64,000 bases of DNA from an uncultured Sinobacteraceae bacterium (GTDB lineage Bacteria; Pseudomonadota; Gammaproteobacteria; Nevskiales; Nevskiaceae), in contig CAIJRD010000012.1 in assembly GCA_903822975.1 (NCBI GenBank), forward strand, positions 62,001-126,000. The letters are read 5' to 3'. Numbering within the stretch: the stretch's first letter is position 1; every line of letters begins with the position of its first letter. Of this stretch, positions 54,551-60,986 are shown in pieces. The position numbers were made by a program, and so were the translations under genes. Below the pieces are notes generated by a model. The model was not told the DNA's origin, did no database searches, and saw nothing but the letters and a program-made list of their open reading frames with translations.

Positions 54551-55699
54551 ATGAAATACTTTCCGCTGATCTGGGCGGCACTGTGGCGCAAGAAGACGCG
54601 CACGATCTTCACGCTGCTGTCGATCATCATCGCCTTCCTGCTGTTCGGCATGCTGCAAGGCGTCAACGCCGCATTCAAACAAGGCGTCGACAATGCCAAC
54701 GTCAATCGCCTGGTCGTCACCAGCCGCATCTCGCTGACTGAGGCGCTGCCGATCGCCCAGATGCAGCAGATCGAATCGGTGGCGGGTGTTGCCACGGTTG
54801 CGCACGCAACCTGGTTCGGGGCGTACTACCAGGATCCGAAGAACTTCATCTTCGCAGTACCGGTGGACATCGACCGCTACCTGAAAGCCGTACCTGAAAT
54901 TCAGGCGGCGCCCGAGGCGATCGACGCGCTGCGCCATACCCGCGACGGCATACTCGTCGGCCTGGTGGCGGCAAAAAAATATGGCTGGAAGATCGGCGAT
55001 CGCGTGCCGTTGCATTCGACCATCTGGACCCGCAAAGCCGATGGACAGTCCGACTGGAATTTTGAAGTCGTCGGCTACTACGACTTCAACGGCGACAAGA
55101 ACCAGACCGATGCCGCGCTGTTCAACTTCGACTATTTCGACGAAGCGCGCGCCTTCCGTCGCGGCACCGTTGGCTGGTGGGTGGTCAGCCTGAAGGACCC
55201 AAACCAGTCGGCCGAAGTGGCCGGCGCAATCGACAAGCTGTTCCTGAATTCCGCCGACGAAACCAAAACACAAAGCGAGAAAGAATTCGCGCAGTCGTTC
55301 CTGAAACAATTCGGCGACATCAATTTCATCGTCAAGGCGATTCTGTTCGCGGTGTTCTTCACGCTGCTGTTCCTCACCGGCAATACGATGATGCAATCGG
55401 TGCGCGAGCGCATTCCCGAACTCGCCGTGCTGAAGACGCTCGGCTACTCGGACCTCGGCGTGCTGACGCTGGTGTTGGTCGAATCGGTTTTGCTGTGTCT
55501 GCTCGCCGCCGCACTCGGCCTGGGCGCAGCCGAGCTGCTATTCCCGCTACTGAAAAGCGTCGTCGGCGAAGTGCGCCTGCCCGGCAGCGTGCTGGTGGCC
55601 GGCACCGTCGTCGCGCTGATCCTCGCCGTCGCCACCGGCCTGCCGCCGGCATGGCGCGCGAAACGCCTCAACATCGTCGATGCGCTGGCTGGGCGATAA
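54551..55699 (+). CDS. ABC transporter permease, FtsX type (first copy)
   Basis: 382 residues with four membrane helices: one at the N-terminus (TIFTLLSIIIAFLLFGMLQG), a large periplasmic domain, and three at the C-terminus starting with NFIVKAILFAVFFTLLFLTG. PELAVLKTLGYSD is the FtsX coupling helix that meets the ATPase. The ATG at 54551 fits the family. Its stop codon TAA overlaps a GGAG site that begins the first of two 153-bp repeats. It probably forms a heterodimer with the permease encoded at 56015. Confidence 0.92.
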   Translation: MKYFPLIWAALWRKKTRTIFTLLSIIIAFLLFGMLQGVNAAFKQGVDNANVNRLVVTSRISLTEALPIAQMQQIESVAGVATVAHATWFGAYYQDPKNFIFAVPVDIDRYLKAVPEIQAAPEAIDALRHTRDGILVGLVAAKKYGWKIGDRVPLHSTIWTRKADGQSDWNFEVVGYYDFNGDKNQTDAALFNFDYFDEARAFRRGTVGWWVVSLKDPNQSAEVAGAIDKLFLNSADETKTQSEKEFAQSFLKQFGDINFIVKAILFAVFFTLLFLTGNTMMQSVRERIPELAVLKTLGYSDLGVLTLVLVESVLLCLLAAALGLGAAELLFPLLKSVVGEVRLPGSVLVAGTVVALILAVATGLPPAWRAKRLNIVDALAGR

Positions 55700-55708
55700 G
55701 GAGCGATC

Positions 55709-55852
55709 ATGTTCAATAAGGCGCCCGCAATCACGGGAATGAATCTGCAAGCGGTCCCGACGCGAGCCACCCGGCGAGGGGCCCCGTGTCTGCGGGGATC
55801 GACGGCAAGGCGAGTCGGCGCGAAATCGCGCTTCGAAGCGGCTGCGCCTTAA
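55709..55852 (+). CDS. 47-residue mini-ORF, copy 1 (permease N-terminus plus repeat module)
   Basis: An intact frame with its own GGAG site seven bases from the ATG. The first 15 residues (MFNKAPAITGMNLQA) match the N-terminus of the permease encoded at 56015. The remaining 32 residues are Arg-rich and encoded by a module not related to permeases, ending RRVGAKSRFEAAAP. Either a decayed duplicate or a small translated peptide; synonymous and replacement differences relative to copy 2 are not decisive by eye. Confidence 0.5.
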   Translation: MFNKAPAITGMNLQAVPTRATRRGAPCLRGSTARRVGAKSRFEAAAP

Positions 55853-55861
55853 GGAGCGATC

Positions 55862-56005
55862 ATGTTCAAACAGACTTCGGCAATCGCGGGAATGAATCTG
55901 CGAGCGGTAGCGACGCGAGCCACCCGTCGAGGGGCCCCGCGTCAGCGGGGATCGACGGCAAGGCGAGTCGGCGCGGAATCGCGCTTCGAAGCGGCTGCGC
56001 CTTAA
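55862..56005 (+). CDS. 47-residue mini-ORF, copy 2
   Basis: As copy 1, with start MFKQTSAIAGMNLRA, closer to the downstream permease (MFKQTSAITGMNLRA). The C-terminal part ends RRVGAESRFEAAAP. The stop TAA directly overlaps the ribosome site of the next ATG, so ribosomes could pass along the chain of three starts by re-initiation. Strongly basic: about ten Arg and one Lys in 47 residues. Confidence 0.5.
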   Translation: MFKQTSAIAGMNLRAVATRATRRGAPRQRGSTARRVGAESRFEAAAP

Positions 56006-56014
56006 GGAGCGATC

Positions 56015-57193
56015 ATGTTCAAACAGACGTCCGCTATAACCGGAATGAATCTGCGAGCGATTCCCCAACGCCTGGGCACCTCCTCCGTGATCGTCGTCGG
56101 CATCGCCGGTGTGGTCGCCGTACTGGTATCGGTGCTGGCAATGGCGGTGGGTTTTCACAAAACCGTGTCGAACACCGGACGCGAGGATCGCGCGATCGTG
56201 TTGCGCGGTGGCTCGCAGGCCGAGATCAATAGCGCCATCGCGCGCGACAACGGCCTGACCGTGCTCGATGCCCCCGGCATCAAGAAGGATGCTGGCGGCA
56301 AGCCGATCGGTTCGGCCGAGATCGTCACTATCGTCAACTTGCCGAAGATGTCCGACGGCAGCGATTCCAATGTCACGCTGCGTGGCGTCGGGCCGCAGGC
56401 GTTCGCGCTGCGACCGGAGCTGAAGATCATCGAGGGCCGCGCCTTTGCACCGGCGGTTCGCGAACTGATCGTCGGCAAATCGGCGGCGAAGCAATTCCGC
56501 GGACTCACGCTTGGCAGCAAGCTGTCGTTCCGCGAATCCGATTGGACCGTCGTTGGCATCTACGACACCGATGGCGATGCGCACGAATCCGAGCTGATGG
56601 CCGACAGCGAGACCGTGATGTCGGCGTTCCGCCGTCTCGGCTTCCAGTCGATCACCGTGCTGCTCGATTCGGCGGCGAGCTTCGACACCTTCAAGGATTC
56701 GCTGACCACCAATCCGACCCTGACCGTCGACGTCAAACGCGAGCCCGAGTACTACGCCGAGCAGTCGAAGCAGCTGACCAAGTTGCTCAACTTCCTCGCC
56801 TACTTCGTCGGCGGCATCATGGCGGTGGGCGCGATGTTCGGCGCGCTCAACACGATGTACTCGGCGGTCTCCGCGCGCAGCCTGGAGATCGCAACGTTGC
56901 GTGCGATCGGCTTCGGCGCGCTGCCGGTGGTGGTGTCGGTGTTCGTCGAAGCGCTGCTGCTGTCGCTGCTCGGCGGTGTGATCGGTGCGGCACTCGCGTG
57001 GATCTTCTTCAACGGCAACACCGTCAACACGCTCGGCGCGAACTTCTCGCAGGTGGTGTTCCGGCTGACCGTGAGCCCTGCCCTGCTGGTCGCCGGCATT
57101 GTGCTCGCCTGCGTGATCGGCATTGCCGGCGGCTTGTTTCCGGCAATCCGCGCCGCGCGGCTGCCGGTGGCGACAGCCTTGCGTGCGGGGTGA
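56015..57193 (+). CDS. ABC transporter permease, FtsX type (second copy)
   Basis: 392 residues. One N-terminal helix (SSVIVVGIAGVVAVLVSVLA), a periplasmic domain, and three C-terminal helices, the MacB/FtsX arrangement. LEIATLRAIGFGALPVVVSV is the coupling region. The N-terminus (first 15 residues) recurs in the two mini-ORFs upstream. With the permease encoded at 54551 it would make the membrane part of one exporter. The ribosome site GGAGCGATC is shared with the mini-ORFs. Confidence 0.92.
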   Translation: MFKQTSAITGMNLRAIPQRLGTSSVIVVGIAGVVAVLVSVLAMAVGFHKTVSNTGREDRAIVLRGGSQAEINSAIARDNGLTVLDAPGIKKDAGGKPIGSAEIVTIVNLPKMSDGSDSNVTLRGVGPQAFALRPELKIIEGRAFAPAVRELIVGKSAAKQFRGLTLGSKLSFRESDWTVVGIYDTDGDAHESELMADSETVMSAFRRLGFQSITVLLDSAASFDTFKDSLTTNPTLTVDVKREPEYYAEQSKQLTKLLNFLAYFVGGIMAVGAMFGALNTMYSAVSARSLEIATLRAIGFGALPVVVSVFVEALLLSLLGGVIGAALAWIFFNGNTVNTLGANFSQVVFRLTVSPALLVAGIVLACVIGIAGGLFPAIRAARLPVATALRAG

Positions 57194-57594
57194 TTTCCCC
57201 GCGCGTCGCTTCACTGCATTGAGTTGACCGACTGTCCGCCGTCGATCCTCGACATTGCGAGGGTCGAAAGGCGCGCACATTTCGACGGTGCGAGTGCCGC
57301 TCGGGCGAACCGGCTCCGCCGAGCTGGCGCGTCGTCGAGCCGTCGCACTGGCTACATGCAGGCCGTCGCACTGGCTGCACAGTCGCCTAGTCGCGTCGAC
57401 GCTTAGTCGCTCAGTCGCTCAGTCGCTCAGTCGCTCAGTCTTAGTGTTCGCCACTTCAAACCCCGACTGATCTCCAGCGGTCCGGTTGGTCACCGAGTCG
57501 CGCACTGGGCGGATCGTGCCAGCGCGCGCACGGTCACGGCGACCGTTGCGCGTTCGGCATAAACTCTCGGCAATTCCATTCGAGGCTTTCGCTG
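57194..57594. other. 401-bp intergenic stretch containing an 8-bp repeat array
   Basis: Four and a half copies of AGTCGCTC occupy 57405-57440, preceded by decayed versions from about 57381. The remainder has no recognisable gene; the promoter of the DUF1338 gene must lie in it. Confidence 0.7.
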
Positions 57595-58557
57595 ATGGCA
57601 AAGCTCCTGACACCGCGCAGCTTGCGCGAACAGTTCGTCGAAGTCGCCACGGCTCGTTTCGCGGCCAACGTGCCCGACTTCGTGCGGCTGCAAAAACTGG
57701 TCGCCGACAACGGCGGTCGCTTCCACAACGATCACGGTGCGATTCGCAGTGCCGATCCGCAGGTGACTGCCTTGTTCGTGCGCGCGGCGCGCGTGCTCGG
57801 GCTAAGGCGCGATCTCGACTACCGCTTTCCGGCGAAGAAGCTGGTCAGCTTCGACCTGCAGGTGATCGGCGACGATTCAGCACCGTTCAAGATTTTCTTG
57901 AGCGAAGTGGAGCTGTCAGCGTTTCCGCCGGACGTCGCCGCGGTCGTGCGCGAGGATTGCGCGGAGCAGTGGGCCTCGGTCGATCACACGCCATTTCTGG
58001 GCTTGATCGAAAAAGCGGAAACGCACGGCGGGCTCGGCGAAACCGACGCTGAGCTTTTTATCGAGCACTTCGTGCAGCGACTGATGGCGCGGCCGGGCCC
58101 GCCATTGAAGCGCGCCACACTCGATGCGGTGGCGTCCGTTTCAGGCGAAGCCGCGAGTGCGCTGGCCTTGGGGCCCGACTTCAATCATGTGACGATCGAC
58201 GTACGTGCGGCAGGCTTCGCCGGCATCGAGGCGATGGCGCAGGCGATGCTCGCCGCGGGATTGAAGTTGTTGCCGGCGATTCAGGGCGCGCCCGGCACCA
58301 AGCTGCGACAGACCGCGACGATGGCGGCAACGATGGATACGCCGGTGCGCGAAGCGGATGGCTCGCTCGGCATTGCGCAGACCGAGAAGCAGTTCGTCGA
58401 GATCATCGAACGCAGCCAGGCGCTTGACCGCGACGGCGTGCCGCTGTGGACACAGGACGGTGCGCCGCTGATCTTCCGCAACTTCCTCGCGGCTAACGCG
58501 GAAAAGATCTTCGACGCGGCCTCGACTAAGTCGAGCAGTGCAGCGATGAACTGCTGA
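57595..58557 (+). CDS. DUF1338 family protein (2-oxoadipate dioxygenase/decarboxylase-like)
   Basis: 320 residues. FHNDHGAIRS near residue 44 contains the first metal-binding His, PFKIFLSEVELS a middle block, and FNHVTIDV the second His; a Glu in QTEKQFVEIIERS probably completes the iron site. The family includes HglS/YdcJ, which converts 2-oxoadipate to 2-hydroxyglutarate in D-lysine catabolism. At 320 residues it is shorter than YdcJ (about 450), so it may be a divergent subgroup. No lysine genes are adjacent. Confidence 0.82.
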   Translation: MAKLLTPRSLREQFVEVATARFAANVPDFVRLQKLVADNGGRFHNDHGAIRSADPQVTALFVRAARVLGLRRDLDYRFPAKKLVSFDLQVIGDDSAPFKIFLSEVELSAFPPDVAAVVREDCAEQWASVDHTPFLGLIEKAETHGGLGETDAELFIEHFVQRLMARPGPPLKRATLDAVASVSGEAASALALGPDFNHVTIDVRAAGFAGIEAMAQAMLAAGLKLLPAIQGAPGTKLRQTATMAATMDTPVREADGSLGIAQTEKQFVEIIERSQALDRDGVPLWTQDGAPLIFRNFLAANAEKIFDAASTKSSSAAMNC

Positions 58558-58728
58558 GTGCGGTGGCTACGTCGCCGGCGCGCTCCCGTTTGCGCGCCGA
58601 CGAGCGCGGCGACGGCCGTACGAGCATCGACTGCACCGCATCGACTGCACCGCATCGACCGCACACACAGCAACGACCGCACAAGCAAGGTTTCAACAAG
58701 CGCTGAAGCTGATCGGCGCATTGCTGCT

Positions 58729-58848
58729 GATGCCGATGCTCATGCTGATGCTGATGCTGATGCTGATGCTGATGCAGATGCAGATGCAGATGCTGGTGCA
58801 GATGCGGGTGCAGATGCGGGTGCAGATGCTGGTGTTGATGCTGGTGTT
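58729..58848. repeat. twenty 6-bp tandem repeats between convergent genes
   Basis: Twenty consecutive hexamers from GATGCC at 58729 to GGTGTT ending at 58848, mostly GATGCT, GATGCA, GATGCG and GGTGCA. They lie in a 412-bp gap (58558-58969) that has no gene of its own; frames through the array code for alternating Ala/Asp or Ile/Ser dipeptides and are considered shadows. Confidence 0.9.
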
Positions 58849-58969
58849 GAGCTGCTCGGACTCGGGCTCGACGGCAGCGACTCGCTGCTGGCGGTCCGCA
58901 AACCGCACTCACTCGCGGCGCCTGATGTGGTGCCGCTGACAGGCAACGCCGTGTCGGGCGCCGCCGGAA

Positions 58970-60409
58970 TCAGGTCGAACCGCTCACCGCGGGCGTGCGT
59001 CCGTAGATGTCTTCGAAACGCACGATGTCGTCTTCGCCGAGATAGGCGCCGGACTGCACCTCGATCAGTTCCAGCGGCACCTTGCCCGGATTCTCCAGCC
59101 GATGCTTGTGGCCCAGCGGGATATAGGTCGACTGGTCTTCCGTGAGCAGGAATTCCTTGTCGTTGCAGGTCACCCGCGCGGTGCCCTTCACCACTACCCA
59201 GTGCTCGGCGCGGTGATGGTGCATCTGCAGGCTGAGCTTTTCGTTCGGCTTGACCATGATGCGCTTGACCTGGAAACGGTCCGACAGCGAAATGGTTTCG
59301 TACCAGCCCCAGGGCCGATAGACGCGCGCATGCGCATAGGCTTCCGCGCGGCCCTGGCTCTTGAGGCGGGCGACAATCTTCTTCACGTCCTGCGCGCGGG
59401 CGCGCGTGGTGACGAGCACGGCGTCCTCGGTTTCGATGACCACCTGATCCTGCACGCCGACCAGCGCGACCAGCCGCTTGGTGGAGTAGACCAGCGAGTT
59501 GTCGGAATCCTCGATCAACACGTCGCCGCGGGCGACGTTGCCGCGCGCATCGGTCTTCGGCTGCTTCTCCAGGAAGCTCCAGGAACCGACGTCGTCCCAG
59601 CCGGCATTGAGCGGCACGAGTGCGGCCTTGTCGGTCTTCTCCATCACCGCGTAATCGATCGACTCGTTGCGCGTGCGCTTGAACGCCGCAGCGTCGAGCC
59701 GCACGAAATCGATATCGCGCTTGGCCAGCGACAGCGCTTCGACGCAGTCCGCGTCCATCGCCGCTTCGAAGCGGCGCAGTTCGGCCAGGAACACATCGGC
59801 GCGGAACAGGAACATGCCGCCGTTCCAGTAATAGCCGCCTTCCTTCAAGAAAGCTTCTGCCTTCTCGCGCGGCGGCTTCTCCACGAACGAGGCGATGCTG
59901 AATGCCTCGGTGCCGGCCAGTGCCGCGCCGGCCTTGATGTAGCCGAAGCCGGTTTCCGGCGCGGTCGGCTGGATGCCGAAAGTGACGATGCGCCCCTGTT
60001 GAGCGGCACCGATGGCGGCCTCGACCGCCTTGGCGAATGCCGCCTGGTCGGGAATCACATGGTCGGCCGCCATCAGGAACAGCAGCGTCTCCGGGCCGTA
60101 CTTCTCCTGGGCCCAGTGCGCCGCGCAGGCGGCGGCCGGCGCGGTGTTGCGGCCTTCCGGCTCCAGCAGGATGGTGCCGCCGCCAATGGCGACCTCGCGC
60201 AGCTGCTCGGCAACGATGAACCGGTGCTGCTCGCCGCAGATCGCCAGCGGTGCCACCGCCCCCGGCAGCGCCTGTGCGCGCAGCGCGGTGTTCTGCAGCA
60301 GCGACTGTTCGCCGGTGAGCCGCAGGAACTGTTTGGGGTACTGCTCGCGCGACAGCGGCCACAGGCGGGTGCCGGAACCACCGGCCAGCAGACAGGGCAA
60401 CAGGGTCAT
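58970..60409 (-). CDS. manC: mannose-1-phosphate guanylyltransferase/mannose-6-phosphate isomerase
   Basis: 479 residues, the usual length of the bifunctional enzyme. LLAGGSGTRLWPLSREQYPKQF is the nucleotidyltransferase signature, FVEKPPREKAEAFL the metal and sugar block, and the C-terminal cupin domain has WGWYETISLSDRFQVK and LQMHHHRAEHWVVVKGTA with its zinc His residues. It makes GDP-mannose for exopolysaccharide or O-antigen. The Xanthomonas homologue is called xanB. No other polysaccharide genes appear in the window. Confidence 0.95.
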   Translation of the reverse strand: MTLLPCLLAGGSGTRLWPLSREQYPKQFLRLTGEQSLLQNTALRAQALPGAVAPLAICGEQHRFIVAEQLREVAIGGGTILLEPEGRNTAPAAACAAHWAQEKYGPETLLFLMAADHVIPDQAAFAKAVEAAIGAAQQGRIVTFGIQPTAPETGFGYIKAGAALAGTEAFSIASFVEKPPREKAEAFLKEGGYYWNGGMFLFRADVFLAELRRFEAAMDADCVEALSLAKRDIDFVRLDAAAFKRTRNESIDYAVMEKTDKAALVPLNAGWDDVGSWSFLEKQPKTDARGNVARGDVLIEDSDNSLVYSTKRLVALVGVQDQVVIETEDAVLVTTRARAQDVKKIVARLKSQGRAEAYAHARVYRPWGWYETISLSDRFQVKRIMVKPNEKLSLQMHHHRAEHWVVVKGTARVTCNDKEFLLTEDQSTYIPLGHKHRLENPGKVPLELIEVQSGAYLGEDDIVRFEDIYGRTPAVSGST

Positions 60410-60986
60410 GGGTCGTCCAGAAAAAGGCTGATAAAACGCTGATAAAACATGCGGGGCGAACTGCAAGGCCGCCGGCGGTCAGTCTACCCGCTACGATCGC
60501 GCCAGCGGCAGAGGGTTGGCGCACAATCGCTTGCAGTGACCGTCTCGCACGAAGCCGCACGAAGCTTGCGCGCACCCGGTTTGGCGCCGGGTTTGCAGGC
60601 CACATCGAAAGCAGCAGCGGCTGCGCATCTGTTCGCGTCCACCTCAGCACCCTGGGAGCGCGTGCATCGGCAGACGGTTCGATGAAATTTGTGACGCGAA
60701 GCCCTTTACTTTTGCGAGCATTTCGGCAGGTCGAAAACCGTTCGTCGCCGTTCGTCGGCTGAAGGGAAAGCTCTGGAGCTTCGTGGTCCAAATATCTGAT
60801 CGGAGAACCCTAAACGGCTCCGTCACTTAGGCGATTTACCCACAGTTTTTGCACCGCCTATGCGCGGTCCATGCACACTTTTGGACACAGCATGTTGGGG
60901 TTGACCCCAGCCCGAACCACTATATATTGGTATCCAAGCTTTAAAACATTCACCATTCCAGCGGCAACGGGGAGAGCAGCAAACCC
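60410..60986. other. 577-bp divergent region between manC and nrdA
   Basis: Contains the nrdA promoter near its right end, described separately, and presumably the manC promoter near the left end. A near-match to a DnaA box, TTACCCACA (one change from TTATCCACA), lies at 60836-60844, and TGGGGT-TG-ACCCCA (60896-60909) is a short inverted repeat over the -35 region. The middle shows nothing recognisable. Confidence 0.5.
60901..60931 (+). promoter_or_regulatory. nrdA promoter with NrdR box
   Basis: TTGACC (60901-60906) and TATATT (60923-60928), spaced 16 bp, form a good sigma-70 promoter. The box ACCACTATATATTGGT (60916-60931) covers the -10 and resembles the NrdR consensus acaCwATATATwGtgt. 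NrdR represses ribonucleotide reductase genes when dATP is high. A second box at the usual 21- or 31-bp distance was not found. Confidence 0.62.

Larger units (their letters stand above)
55700..56014 (+). repeat. two 153-bp tandem repeats plus a third ribosome-site box in the exporter operon
   Basis: Units 55700-55852 and 55853-56005 each consist of GGAGCGATC, an ATG mini-ORF of 48 codons and a TAA. The 9-bp box recurs at 56006-56014 before the real permease ATG, so three ATGs are exactly 153 bp apart. In copy 2 GTCGA/TCGAC and CCCCGC/GCGGGG form a bulged stem-loop (55926-55956), and GCTTCGAAGC (55983-55992) is a perfect palindrome. Confidence 0.9.

Noticed and set aside
55700..56014. Insertion sequence or transposon remnant between the two permease genes
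   Set aside because: No transposase fragment, terminal inverted repeat or target duplication was found; the units are exact tandem copies carrying the permease start.
58740..60791. 683-residue minus frame overlapping manC in another phase
   Set aside because: manC has all enzyme motifs in the other frame; this one shows only Ala/Gly/Arg-rich shadow composition plus dipeptide repeats from the hexamer array.
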